Of a stretch of DNA of 64,000 bases, positions 55,044 to 64,000 are shown piece after piece. The stretch spans positions 639,477 to 703,476 of the forward strand of contig NZ_JACCBX010000001.1 of the NCBI RefSeq assembly GCF_013409995.1, given 5' to 3'. The position numbers and the translations under genes were made by a program. This DNA is from Neobacillus driksii (GTDB taxonomy: Bacteria > Bacillota > Bacilli > Bacillales > Cytobacillaceae). Under the pieces are notes generated by a model that did not search any database, was not told where the DNA came from, and saw nothing but the letters and a program-made list of their open reading frames with translations. Positions within the stretch are counted from its first letter, which is position 1. Each line of letters opens with the position of its first letter.

Positions 55044-56543
55044 GTGAGGTGGGAACTCGATTGGCTGGAAAATAGAGCAAGATTATCCCCAAATAAGAAT
55101 GCAGTAATCCTTGAAGATAATAATATGAAATGGACGTATAGAGAATTAAATAATCGGTCAACCTCAGTGGCTGGCTGGTTGAAAAATCAAGGTGTGAAAA
55201 AAGGCGATCGAGTAGCACTATTGTCGCCAAATGATATTAGTTATTTTGATTTGCTCTTTGCCTGTGGGAAAATTGGGGCCATTTTTGTTCCGCTCAATTG
55301 GCGTCTGTCCGTTCATGAATTACATGAAATATTATTGGATTGTACCCCAGTTTTGCTTGGAGTTCATCAAAAGTTTGAGAATATGTTTACTTCGTTGGAA
55401 ACAGCTATACCCCATTCTTTTTATATTGGGGGCGTTGAGTATGAGAGAATAGTGAACCAAAGTTATGATCACCTATTTTTTGATAATATTTCCGAACTTG
55501 ATCCATTAGCAATGATTTATACAGGAGGAACGACGGGCAAACCAAAGGGTGTTGTATTAAGCCACCAGTCCATTCAATGGAATGCGATTAATACGATTCT
55601 CAGCTGGAACCTTACTGAAGAGGAAATAACAATCAACTACATGCCCATGTTTCATACAGGCGGACTAAATGCATTATCGCTGCCAATATTAATGATTGGC
55701 GGGACCGTCGTTTTGGGAGATCAATATACGGGACAAAAAGTGGTTCACTCAATCCAACAATATAACTGCACCATCATTCTCCTTGTACCGACTATGTACC
55801 ACCTACTCATTCAAACAGAGGAGTTTTGGAAAAGTGATTTCCCCTCTATGAAAATATTCTTATCAGGAGCGGCACCTTGTCCATTACAAGTATACGAAGC
55901 CTTTCAGAAAAAAGGATTGGCTTTTAAAGAGGGGTATGGTTTAACCGAGGCAGGACCGAATAACTTCTTTATAGATCATACTGACGCACAAGTGAAGCGG
56001 GGTTCAGTAGGAAAGCCAATGTTATTTAATGCCGTAAGACTTGTTAAGGACAATGGTCAGGAAGCAAAGGGTAATGAAGTTGGAGAACTCTTAATTAAAG
56101 GAAAACATTCTTTTTCGCATTATTGGAATAACGAATTGGCAACGCTAGAAACGAAAAAAGAAGGCTGGATTCATACTGGAGACTTAGCCAAGAAGGATGA
56201 GGAAGGATTCCATTATATTGTCGGCAGGAAAAAAGATATGATTATTACAGGAGGTGAAAACGTGTACCCTCTAGAGATTGAACATTGGATTGCTGCACAT
56301 CCTGGGGTTGATGAAGTGGCGGTGATGGGACTGCCAGATGAAAAATGGGGGGAACTTGTTACAGCATTTATCGTCCCTAAACATTCTTACGCGATTGAGA
56401 AAGAAGAACTTATCGTTTATTGTGAAAAAAAACTAGGAAGATACAAAATTCCAAAGAAGTTCATTCAACTAGAAGAACTTCCAAAAACCCATGTTGGTAA
56501 AATTGATAAAAAGAAATTAAAAGAATTTAGTAAGCAAACATAA
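55044..56543 (+). CDS. AMP-forming acyl-CoA synthetase
   Basis: 499 residues from GTG 55044, 10 bases after GAAGGAG. P-loop-like motif MIYTGGTTGKPKGVVLSH at about 155, GYGLTEAGPNN, the HTGDLAKKDEEG hinge and the C-terminal lysine motif HVGKIDKKKL define an ANL-family ligase that activates a carboxylic acid with ATP and CoA. Substrate is not predictable; shared regulation with the transporter operon suggests it activates the imported acid. Single-gene unit with terminator. Confidence 0.9.
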   Translation: MRWELDWLENRARLSPNKNAVILEDNNMKWTYRELNNRSTSVAGWLKNQGVKKGDRVALLSPNDISYFDLLFACGKIGAIFVPLNWRLSVHELHEILLDCTPVLLGVHQKFENMFTSLETAIPHSFYIGGVEYERIVNQSYDHLFFDNISELDPLAMIYTGGTTGKPKGVVLSHQSIQWNAINTILSWNLTEEEITINYMPMFHTGGLNALSLPILMIGGTVVLGDQYTGQKVVHSIQQYNCTIILLVPTMYHLLIQTEEFWKSDFPSMKIFLSGAAPCPLQVYEAFQKKGLAFKEGYGLTEAGPNNFFIDHTDAQVKRGSVGKPMLFNAVRLVKDNGQEAKGNEVGELLIKGKHSFSHYWNNELATLETKKEGWIHTGDLAKKDEEGFHYIVGRKKDMIITGGENVYPLEIEHWIAAHPGVDEVAVMGLPDEKWGELVTAFIVPKHSYAIEKEELIVYCEKKLGRYKIPKKFIQLEELPKTHVGKIDKKKLKEFSKQT

Positions 56544-56578
56544 GGAGAACCCCTGTGGTTCTCCTTATCGTTATTTTT
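56541..56578 (+). terminator. Terminator after the ligase gene
   Basis: TAAGGAGAACC and GGTTCTCCTTA arms around CCTGT, then CGTTATTTTT; begins at the stop codon. Confidence 0.75.
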
Positions 56579-56785
56579 GGGCAAGTTTTAGGGCTGTATC
56601 AGAAACATTCAAATCAACTTCAAGCTGTTGACTCAAGTCATGTGGATGATAAAAACCTCGTGCAATCATTTAATTCGTTATTTTTTCGTGAGTGGCAATG
56701 GCGGTATTTAATTGTTCTCTCAGAGTAGCCTTTAACTCTGGTGTACCTGCCACAGTAATCGCGACAGCATAATTTCTTACGCCTC
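56571..56785 (-). pseudogene. CotF-type spore coat protein remnant
   Basis: The minus strand reads NYAVAITVAGTPELKATLRE, QLNTAIATHEKITN, a stop where the family has Tyr, then MIARGFYHPHDLSQQLEVDL. This is the C-terminal half of a CotF-family coat protein, with a nonsense change and no 5' end. It abuts an alcohol dehydrogenase fragment. Confidence 0.7.
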
Positions 56786-56791
56786 TACGAT

Positions 56792-56923
56792 ATGATTAAC
56801 CAGCGAAAGATTGATATAAGTGACATCATTACTCATGGATTGCCGCTTGATCAGGCCAAGCATGGTTATGAAGTGTTTGATACAAAGACGGAAGATTGTA
56901 TTAAGGTTATTCTGAAACCGTAA
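56792..56923 (+). pseudogene. Zinc alcohol dehydrogenase, C-terminal remnant
   Basis: 44 codons ending in a stop: INQRKIDISDIITHGLPLDQ, AKHGYEVFDTKTEDCIKVIL, the conserved tail of zinc-dependent (formaldehyde-type) dehydrogenases. The rest is absent. Confidence 0.7.
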
Positions 56924-56926
56924 AAA

Positions 56927-56951
56927 ATGGGCTGGTATATATCCAGCCCTC
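56927..56951 (-). terminator. Terminator after the LysR gene
   Basis: GGGCTGGATAT/ATACCAGCCC hairpin followed on the minus strand by ATTTTTTA. Confidence 0.75.
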
Positions 56952-57839
56952 CTAATTGATCCATTCCCTAGCCCCTTCAATAAATAGCTTGGATAACATG
57001 GACTGCGTTTTGTTTTTGTTATAAACAAGATAGAAATATCGTTCATCATGAAATTCATTGATTTCTTGAATCGTTAATAAATTTCTTTCAAGATATTCGT
57101 TAGCTGCCATCTTAGAAATAATGGCAATACCGATATCCTGGAGTACAAACTCAATTAGACTTTGTCCGTTTTCAGTATAGGCTACAATATTCATTTTCTC
57201 CTTTGATATCTGATTTTTTTTCAGAAACTTTTCAATCAGAGAGTTGGTTCCAGAGTCAGAGTTTCTCATAATGAATGGGTAACTTAAAAGGTCTTGAATA
57301 TTGACAGGTCCAACTATGTTAGAGTGCTTTGATGTGATGAGTACTAGGTGTTCCTTCAATAAAGGAATATAGCATAACTTTTCGTTATCGTATTTTTCAC
57401 CTAATATACCGAAATCAACTGAACCATTTAGGACCTTATCAGCTATGTTTTTGGAGGATGATTGGTTTATATGAAATGTTGCTTTTGGATATTGCTGTCT
57501 AAATTGTTTAACCATTTTTGGAATCATAAATTGCCCAGGTACGGAACTGGCACCGATTCGAATCATACCTCTTAGCTCTGTTGCTCCCTCTTTTAAGTCC
57601 AGCATCGCCTGATCCTTCATTAATAAAAGCTTTAAAGCCCACTGATACAAACGTTCACCTGATGGTGTAAGAATAATTTCTCTGCCAACTCGGTCAAAGA
57701 GATTTACATTTAGTGTTCTTTCTAATGCCTGAATATGCGAACTAACCGTTGATTGACTTAAAAATATATCTTCAGCTGCTTTTGAAAAGCTCTTATGTTC
57801 AACTACTTTTGTAAATACATACAATTGATGTAAATCCAT
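56952..57839 (-). CDS. LysR-family transcriptional regulator
   Basis: 295 residues. The N-terminal winged helix (LHQLYVFTKVVEHKSFSKAAEDIFLSQSTVSSHIQALE) and the effector domain (IRIGASSVPGQFMIPKMVKQFRQQYP) are typical of the CysL/YwfK branch. Its gene is divergent from the TusA-like gene at 57964 with about 125 bp between, so that gene may be its target; sulfur metabolism would then be the theme. Effector unknown. Confidence 0.9.
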   Translation of the reverse strand: MDLHQLYVFTKVVEHKSFSKAAEDIFLSQSTVSSHIQALERTLNVNLFDRVGREIILTPSGERLYQWALKLLLMKDQAMLDLKEGATELRGMIRIGASSVPGQFMIPKMVKQFRQQYPKATFHINQSSSKNIADKVLNGSVDFGILGEKYDNEKLCYIPLLKEHLVLITSKHSNIVGPVNIQDLLSYPFIMRNSDSGTNSLIEKFLKKNQISKEKMNIVAYTENGQSLIEFVLQDIGIAIISKMAANEYLERNLLTIQEINEFHDERYFYLVYNKNKTQSMLSKLFIEGAREWIN

Positions 57840-57963
57840 TGGTTCTACTCCTTTACTATTGGCAAAAACGATTTATAATCATTGATAGAATAGATAAATT
57901 GAATTTACCTCATCATATCATTTTTTTATAATGAAAGTAATACTGTGATCGGGAGCTGAATAG

Positions 57964-58203
57964 ATGTCACTTCAATATGTGCCGGACCTAATCTATGATG
58001 CAGGCAAAACCGGATATGAAGAGCTCGTAATTAACCTATCCTCCACTATGAAGAGGTTGAACAAGGGACATATACTCGAAATTATATCCACTGAACCAGG
58101 TTTGAAAGATAAACTGCCTTCCTGGTGTAGACTAGAAACGCATCTATTGCTTGATCGGAAAGATTTTGGTGAAAGTAGTTATTACTATATAGAAAAGCGC
58201 TGA
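57964..58203 (+). CDS. TusA/SirA-like sulfurtransferase-fold protein lacking the Cys
   Basis: 79 residues. DLIYDAGKTGYEELVINLSS, GHILEIISTEPGLKDKLPSWC and ETHLLL follow the TusA fold, but the sulfur-carrying Cys of the CPxP motif is replaced (GKTGYEEL). The only Cys, in SWCR, matches a conserved position of the C-terminal half. Some TusA relatives beside LysR genes have this form. GGGAGCTG ribosome site; terminator follows. Confidence 0.72.
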   Translation: MSLQYVPDLIYDAGKTGYEELVINLSSTMKRLNKGHILEIISTEPGLKDKLPSWCRLETHLLLDRKDFGESSYYYIEKR

Positions 58204-58204
58204 C

Positions 58205-58232
58205 AGACCTTTCTTTTGATAAGGTCTTTTTT
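58205..58232 (+). terminator. Terminator after the TusA-like gene
   Basis: AGACCTT and AAGGTCT arms then TTTTTTC. Confidence 0.75.
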
Positions 58233-58237
58233 CAATT

Positions 58238-58381
58238 GGCTGTGTTAAAGAGACTGATGCTTTTAGAACCTGTTGATTGGAGCGTAAGGCGCTCGACTCC
58301 TGCGGGATGAACGAGCTGAGTGAGACCCCGCAGAAAGCGTAGCGCCTGGAGCGCAAATCAACAGCCTAGTTTAACACAGCC
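58238..58381. mobile_element. MITE-like repeat, second copy
   Basis: 144 bp with the same ends as the element near serA (GGCTGTGTTAAA ... TTTAACACAGCC) and the same GC-rich core (GACTCCTGCGGGATGAACGA). About 100 bp shorter than the other copy. Non-coding. Confidence 0.8.
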
Positions 58382-58477
58382 TTATTTTTTAAAAAAAGAA
58401 TATTTGCCTTTTCGTTGATAAACACTCAATATTAATAAGGCAAAATATTGTTAGGGATAGAGAAAGTAGGGATTTTG

Positions 58478-59833
58478 TTGCCAGATTTTAAATCATTAGG
58501 TATTTCTGAATCAACTGTAAATAAATTAAGGAGCTACGGTGTAGCTCAACCCACACCAATCCAAGAAAAAACCATACCAACCGTGATGGATGGGAAAGAT
58601 GTCATCGCACAAGCTCAAACAGGAACAGGAAAGACGTATGCGTTCATACTGCCAATTTTAGAAAAAATAAATTCGAACGCATCATATGTACAAGCTCTTA
58701 TTGTTACACCGACTAGAGAATTGGCTTTACAAATTACGGATGAATTTCAAAAATTGACGGATGATATTCCAGGAGTCGATGTACTTGCTGTCTATGGAGG
58801 GCAGGATGTTGATAAACAGCTAAAGAAGTTAAAGAAAAATGTTCAGATTGTAGTTGGTACCCCTGGAAGGCTGTTAGATCATATTGGCAGAGGAACGGTT
58901 GATTTATCGGAAGTATCCTTTCTAGTTCTTGATGAAGCAGACCAAATGCTGCACATTGGTTTTTTAAATGAAGTGGTCGATATTATCAGTGAAACACCAG
59001 AAACAAGGCAGACTATGCTTTTTTCTGCAACTATGCCAGAAGAAATAAGAACGTTAGCTAACAAGCACATGCATAAACCACAATATATCCAAGTAGAAAA
59101 AACGCAGGGACCGGCAGAAAATGTTAAACTTATAGCCATTCACACGGTTGATAGAGCGAAACAAGCGACACTTATTCAATTGGTGGAAACACATCGGCCA
59201 TATTTAGCTGTTATCTTTTGCAGGACAAAACGCAGAGTCTCAAAGTTGTACGAAGTGTTAAGATCACATAAATTTTTGTGCGATGAACTACATGGTGATT
59301 TATCACAAGCCAAAAGAGAGCAAGTGATGAAACGTTTCAGGGACGGGGAAATTCAATTATTAATAGCAACAGATGTTGCCGCCAGAGGGCTGGATGTTGA
59401 AGGTGTAACACATGTTTTTAACTATGACATCCCACAGGATGCTGAGAGCTTTATCCATCGAATCGGAAGAACAGGAAGAGCTGGCACAAAGGGCATGGCT
59501 ATTACTTTATACTCCTCAGATGATCGACCAACTCTGGATATGATTGAGAAAGAATTAAATATTAATATCCAAAAACAAAACATCGGTAACACTGGAAGTA
59601 ATCAAAGAAATGACCAAGTTCCATCTAAGCAAAAGACTTACCAAGGTAAAAAGGATGAAAAACAGAGACGCGCTGGTGGGAATAGGCGGGATAATAAACC
59701 TCAAGCTTCGTCTAGAAATAGCGGAAAATCAAAATTAAGTAAGGGTAAGCAATCTACCTCTTCTCAGGCTGGCAGCAGAAGGGATAGGAAAAGCACAACT
59801 ACCGGCTTAGCGAAGAGCAGGCGGAGCAAATAG
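58478..59833 (+). CDS. DEAD-box RNA helicase
   Basis: 451 residues from TTG 58478, 7 bases after AAAGTAGG; a TTG at 58448 is also in frame. Q-motif TPIQEKTIP, Walker A AQTGTGKTYAF, PTRELALQ, VLDEADQM, SATMP, and HRIGRTGRAG are all present. The C-terminal 80 residues are basic and low in complexity (many K, R, S, G), a likely RNA-binding tail as in CshA-type cold-shock helicases. Monocistronic. Confidence 0.93.
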   Translation: MPDFKSLGISESTVNKLRSYGVAQPTPIQEKTIPTVMDGKDVIAQAQTGTGKTYAFILPILEKINSNASYVQALIVTPTRELALQITDEFQKLTDDIPGVDVLAVYGGQDVDKQLKKLKKNVQIVVGTPGRLLDHIGRGTVDLSEVSFLVLDEADQMLHIGFLNEVVDIISETPETRQTMLFSATMPEEIRTLANKHMHKPQYIQVEKTQGPAENVKLIAIHTVDRAKQATLIQLVETHRPYLAVIFCRTKRRVSKLYEVLRSHKFLCDELHGDLSQAKREQVMKRFRDGEIQLLIATDVAARGLDVEGVTHVFNYDIPQDAESFIHRIGRTGRAGTKGMAITLYSSDDRPTLDMIEKELNINIQKQNIGNTGSNQRNDQVPSKQKTYQGKKDEKQRRAGGNRRDNKPQASSRNSGKSKLSKGKQSTSSQAGSRRDRKSTTTGLAKSRRSK

Positions 59834-59868
59834 ACAAGGGACTGAATCTACTTTCAGTCCCTTGTTTC
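59834..59868. terminator. Bidirectional terminator
   Basis: ACAAGGGACTGAA and TTCAGTCCCTTGT arms between convergent helicase and symporter genes. Confidence 0.85.
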
Positions 59869-59872
59869 GTTA

Positions 59873-61405
59873 TTATTGTCCAATTCCTAGGTTTGATTTA
59901 ACTAAAACTTCATCATACTTCTTTAAGTCAGCTTTCTGGCTGGAGAGTTTCGTTCCTAGGTACCCTGCAATAAATCCTAATGGGATTGAAACAATACCTG
60001 GAGTTGTATATGGGAAAAGTGGGTTCCCAACGAAAATGGCTTTTCCAACTTCAGGACTGAAAACATTCGGGCTGATGATTACAAGTCCAATAGCTGAGAT
60101 AAGTCCCACCACCATGGCCCAAATTGCTCCGGTAGTATTAAAACGTTTCCAGTAAATTGTATAAATAATAACCGGTAAATTTGCACTGGCTGCTACAGCA
60201 AATGCTAGTGAAACAAGGAAAGCTACATTAAGGGTTTGAGCCCCTAAAGCTAAAACAATGGATAGCACTGACACACCAATTGCAGCCCAACGTGCCATAC
60301 TTACCTGCTGTTTTTCTGTGGCCTTTCCTTTTTTTAGAATTTCGTTGTAGAAATCATGTGCAAAAGCTGACGCTGCTGTTAGAACAAGCCCTGCAACGAC
60401 TGCAAGAATGGTAGCAAATGCCACTGCAGAAATAAATGCGAACAGCATATTCCCACCAAGTGCTTGTGCCAATAGTGGAGCTGCCATGTTTCCTGCTGCA
60501 TTTGCAGCTACTATATCAGTTGTCCCAACAAATGCCGCAGCACCAAAGCCAAGGAATATGGTCATTACATAAAATATCCCAATGATCCACGTTGCATAAA
60601 CAACTGAACTTCGAGCAGTTTTTGCATCTTTAACCGTAAAGAAACGTACCAAAATATGAGGCAGCCCAGCGGTACCTAATACTAGTCCTAAATTTAATGA
60701 AAGGGTGTCTATACCATCCTTGTATTTTACACCTGGGTTTAAGAAGGCTTCCTTTAATGGTGTCGCTGTTTTCATTTGGCCGAACATATCCGTAATACTA
60801 AAGTTAAATTTAGCAAATACAACAATCGATATTAAGAAGGTACCTCCCATTAGAAGGACAGCTTTAATAATTTGAACCCAGCTTGTTGCATGCATACCGC
60901 CAAAAATAACGTATATGGTCATTAATACCCCAACAATTAAAACAGATGTAGTATATTCCAATCCTAATAATAATTTAATAAGTGCACCTGCTCCAACAAG
61001 CTGAGCGATCATATAGAAGATAGAAATGGTTATGGTGTTCATAGCAGCAAAACCACGAACCTTTTTGGCATCAAAGCGCGCTGCAATCATATCAGCAAAT
61101 GTATATTTTCCTAGATTACGCAAAGGTTCCGCCACCAAATACAGAACAACTAGATATGCCACTAGGAAACCGATACTATAAAAGAATCCATCAAATCCTG
61201 TAAGTGCAACTGCACCAGCAATACCAAGAAATGAGGCAGCAGACATATAATCACCTGCAATAGCCAATCCATTTTGCCAGCCAGTAAGTCCTCCTCCTGC
61301 AGTGTAAAACTCACTTGCATTCTTAGTACGTTTTGAAGCGAAATATGTAATAACCAACGTTACGAAAACGATACCAAGAAACATGGTAAAAGCAGCAATA
61401 TTCAT
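59873..61405 (-). CDS. Sodium/solute symporter, acetate type (ActP-like)
   Basis: 510 residues, thirteen membrane helices by eye. YFASKRTKNASEFYTAGGGLTGWQNGLAIAGDYMSAASFLG is the SSS family start for acetate/glycolate carriers, and GFGAAAFVG with the LeuT-fold helices follows. It probably takes up acetate or another short carboxylate with sodium or protons. ATGA overlap with the DUF485 gene upstream. Confidence 0.9.
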   Translation of the reverse strand: MNIAAFTMFLGIVFVTLVITYFASKRTKNASEFYTAGGGLTGWQNGLAIAGDYMSAASFLGIAGAVALTGFDGFFYSIGFLVAYLVVLYLVAEPLRNLGKYTFADMIAARFDAKKVRGFAAMNTITISIFYMIAQLVGAGALIKLLLGLEYTTSVLIVGVLMTIYVIFGGMHATSWVQIIKAVLLMGGTFLISIVVFAKFNFSITDMFGQMKTATPLKEAFLNPGVKYKDGIDTLSLNLGLVLGTAGLPHILVRFFTVKDAKTARSSVVYATWIIGIFYVMTIFLGFGAAAFVGTTDIVAANAAGNMAAPLLAQALGGNMLFAFISAVAFATILAVVAGLVLTAASAFAHDFYNEILKKGKATEKQQVSMARWAAIGVSVLSIVLALGAQTLNVAFLVSLAFAVAASANLPVIIYTIYWKRFNTTGAIWAMVVGLISAIGLVIISPNVFSPEVGKAIFVGNPLFPYTTPGIVSIPLGFIAGYLGTKLSSQKADLKKYDEVLVKSNLGIGQ

Positions 61406-61731
61406 TGATTTGTACCTCCTTCTCTGACAACTTTTTCAGCTAAATCGTCAAATTTGGCTGCCTTTTTGGAGTAAAGCATACATAAACCCCATGTCATAAC
61501 AAACTGAAGAAATGCGAATACCCATGCCCAGGAAATACTGCCTATGAATTTGTTATTCAATACCGTTGAGTATGAGGTTAAAATGGGTAATGCAAAATAG
61601 AAACAAAAGAAGAAGATCGTGATAGGAATAATGAATTTTTTCTTTTCGGAGAGTAATCTTTGGAAAGAAGGTGATTGAACGATAGCGCTGTAATCGCTTT
61701 CAGAAGTTGTTGTAATTTTCGGTGCCTCCAT
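61402..61731 (-). CDS. DUF485 membrane protein, symporter partner (YjcH-like)
   Basis: 109 residues with two hydrophobic helices. SPSFQRLLSEKKKFIIPITIFFFCFYFALPILTSY is the DUF485 motif. Such genes are coupled to acetate-type symporter genes (yjcH-actP in E. coli). GGGGGAG ahead of the ATG. Confidence 0.9.
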   Translation of the reverse strand: MEAPKITTTSESDYSAIVQSPSFQRLLSEKKKFIIPITIFFFCFYFALPILTSYSTVLNNKFIGSISWAWVFAFLQFVMTWGLCMLYSKKAAKFDDLAEKVVREGGTNQ

Positions 61732-61988
61732 TGGAAGCTCCCCCTTTCAATGTAAAAAATGTACAAATTACTTATGAGGATAAAAATAACTTTGTTTACT
61801 CGTTCCCTCCTTAGAAAACAGATTTTTCGAAATATTAAATTTTTTGTTACGTTTATTATTATAGAAGCAGAGTAATACATTTAGCAATAGGAAAAATTTC
61901 ATTTTTTTGGAAAAAACATTTGTTACTATGTAGATAGTAAAAACTATTCGAGGTTAACATTAGGCGTGGAATTGTGTGAAGATAAAAA

Positions 61989-62017
61989 GAAAAAACCTTT
62001 GCAGCGCAAAGGTTTTT
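61989..62017 (-). terminator. Terminator after tRNA-Ala
   Basis: AAAAACCTTTGC-AGC-GCAAAGGTTTTT; T-run on the minus strand. Confidence 0.85.
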
Positions 62018-62021
62018 GAGA

Positions 62022-62094
<73 letters not shown>

Positions 62095-62167
62095 GTGTGG
62101 TACAAGAAAAATTATATCTTTCTCATACCATTCTTGCAATAGTATTTTTCATTTTTTAGTTAAAAAT

Positions 62168-62866
62168 TTATTGACCCATACTTTCTATTTCAACCTTTTG
62201 CACTCCGTCAAGATTTGAAACAGAGTCATATACATCTGTTGTTTTTTCACGATAATCTACTGCTACTAATATCTGAACGAGATGGTCACCATTGTCTAAA
62301 TCCTTTATACGTATCCGTCGGATTATATATTTTCTCGCCATTAAGAATGAAATAGCATTTTCGATTTGGATTTTATCTCTGATAAATAATTGAAGACTAA
62401 TTTCCTTTTCTCTCAATTGTTTTGGACCAATAAATTTCATGACGTACGGGACTAATTCGACACTAATGATGAGTAATGCAACACCAACAAACGCTTCAAT
62501 AAAAAATCCGGCTCCAACAGCAATTCCTATTCCTGCTGCTCCCCATATCATTGCGGCTGTTGTTAATCCGGAGATACTATCATTTCCCCTTCTAAGGATT
62601 ACGCCTGCTCCTAGAAAACCGATTCCAGAAACAATTTGTGCTGCAAGACGAAGAGGATCCATCGTAATTCTTACATGATCAGAATCCGGAAACATATAAG
62701 CTGATTCTATTGAGACGATGGTAAGCAGGCAACTTACTACAGAAATAACAAGACTTGTTTTTAGTCCTACAGGTTTTCGTTTTAATTCGCGTTCTAGTCC
62801 AATGATAAGTCCCAAGACAGCTGAAATGCCGAGCTTTATTAATATATCGTAATCAATATTCTCCAT
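62168..62866 (-). CDS. MgtC/SapB-family membrane protein
   Basis: 232 residues from ATG 62866; a TTG 15 bases earlier is also in frame but less likely. Four to five N-terminal helices with GLIIGLERELKRKPVGLKTS and GIGFLGAGVILRRG, the MgtC signature, then a C-terminal domain of about 85 residues. Role in Mg-limited growth is known for MgtC in pathogens; here function is open. Not in an operon. Confidence 0.88.
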   Translation of the reverse strand: MENIDYDILIKLGISAVLGLIIGLERELKRKPVGLKTSLVISVVSCLLTIVSIESAYMFPDSDHVRITMDPLRLAAQIVSGIGFLGAGVILRRGNDSISGLTTAAMIWGAAGIGIAVGAGFFIEAFVGVALLIISVELVPYVMKFIGPKQLREKEISLQLFIRDKIQIENAISFLMARKYIIRRIRIKDLDNGDHLVQILVAVDYREKTTDVYDSVSNLDGVQKVEIESMGQ

Positions 62867-62881
62867 GGGTCTCACGTCCAA

Positions 62882-63180
62882 TAATAGTAAGTATAGTATT
62901 GCTTAAATAAACATTCACTTTTATCATACGAAATCCCTTCTATGTTAATAAAGAATTTTCCTAATTTCTATATATGCAAACGGAGATTATGTATATTTAA
63001 TAAGTTTTTACACTCAGCTTATATAAATAATTAAGGCAAACTCCTTTAATTACATATAAAGCAAAGGTAGATTCTATACTCATCCTTGAATTATCCTTTG
63101 ACAGTTGAATATTCTTTATTCCCTTGATAGTAGGGTCTATTTATAAAAGAGGATTGTTCAAAAAAACTTTTAAAATTATA
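62882..63180. other. Intergenic region upstream of the rRNA operon
   Basis: AT-rich; no gene recognised. Confidence 0.5.
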
Positions 63181-63209
63181 TTGCAATCATTTTTATAACA
63201 TGGTATATT
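63181..63209 (+). promoter_or_regulatory. rRNA operon promoter P1
   Basis: TTGCAA-N17-TATATT. Confidence 0.65.
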
Positions 63210-63263
63210 AAATCTCGTCCTCTTCGAGAGAGTTAAGCAACGAAAATTAAATTTAAAAAGTTG

Positions 63264-63292
63264 TTGACATCACGATAGTGGATGTGTTAAAT
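63264..63292 (+). promoter_or_regulatory. rRNA operon promoter P2
   Basis: TTGACA-N17-TTAAAT, about 75 bp after P1, preceded by an A/T-rich UP-like stretch. Two tandem promoters are usual for Bacillus rrn operons. A boxA-like TGTTCTTTGAAAAC lies at about 63349. Confidence 0.7.
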
Positions 63293-63439
63293 TAATGAGG
63301 TCGCTTTTGAGGTACTAAGTAGTACAGACTCACTGGTGATTGAAATTGTTCTTTGAAAACTAAACAAACAAGAACGTCAACAAAAAATATTAGTTTCTTC
63401 TATAGAAACTAGCCAACGTAACAAATGAGCTAAATCAAC

Positions 63440-64000
<561 letters not shown>

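Overview
The window is chromosomal DNA of a low-GC, endospore-forming Bacillaceae bacterium. Evidence: Bacillus-type 16S rRNA sequence at the right edge, SinI, SleB/LysM and CotF-type proteins, a T-box leader, and gene content typical of Bacillus/Neobacillus. The genus is an inference from general resemblance, not from a search.

Layout. 1-2008: end of a cell-surface polysaccharide locus (flippase C-terminus, acyltransferase). 2350-6715: decayed accessory DNA with fragments of IS1182-, IS3- and IS21-type transposases, a broken acyltransferase, and a prophage scrap that keeps one intact parallel-beta-helix (YobO/tail-spike-like) gene followed by a broken holin. 6837-7280: a VanZ-like gene facing the other way. 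7692-12584: a compact ribosomally made peptide (RiPP) locus: small precursor, HPr-kinase-like protein, PqqD-like recognition protein, ABC exporter, NTP_transf_5 protein and an S26 peptidase. It resembles paeninodin-type lasso loci but has neither the lasso cyclase nor the B2 peptidase, and is my best candidate for an undescribed system. A broken prolyl-hydroxylase end follows it.

13187-19472: housekeeping and stress genes (DUF421, lactonase, BdbDC thiol oxidase pair, Dps, LysM/SleB hydrolase, MBL hydrolase), plus a 42-aa SinI-like antirepressor gene directly behind a c-di-GMP-I riboswitch. 19546-35416: nitrogen and polyamine/omega-amino-acid catabolism (agmatinase family, APC permease, glutamate dehydrogenase, two aminotransferases, two aldehyde dehydrogenases, CoA-transferase, frameshifted acyl-CoA dehydrogenase). 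It is organised around a sigma-54 enhancer-binding protein; I find four -24/-12 promoters and a shared upstream motif. 35553-42695: HAD hydrolase, serA with a T-box leader interrupted from its gene by a MITE-like repeat, and the hom-thrC-thrB operon.

43025-56543: a second regulon. A 1082-aa MalT-like regulator with a SARP/BTAD C-terminus precedes a branched-chain-amino-acid-type ABC transporter operon that continues into a KAS III-like enzyme, an alpha/beta hydrolase and an SDR, followed by a separate acyl-CoA ligase gene. Both promoters carry the same pair of TGTAACT repeats with 11-bp period, 9 bp before the -10, which is the classic SARP operator layout. Six TGTAGA repeats phased at about 21 bp lie just upstream of the second promoter.

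56571-64000: CotF and alcohol-dehydrogenase remnants, a LysR regulator, TusA-like protein, a second MITE-like element, DEAD-box helicase, acetate-type symporter with DUF485 partner, tRNA-Ala(GGC), MgtC-family protein, and an rRNA operon with two promoters and the first part of 16S rRNA.
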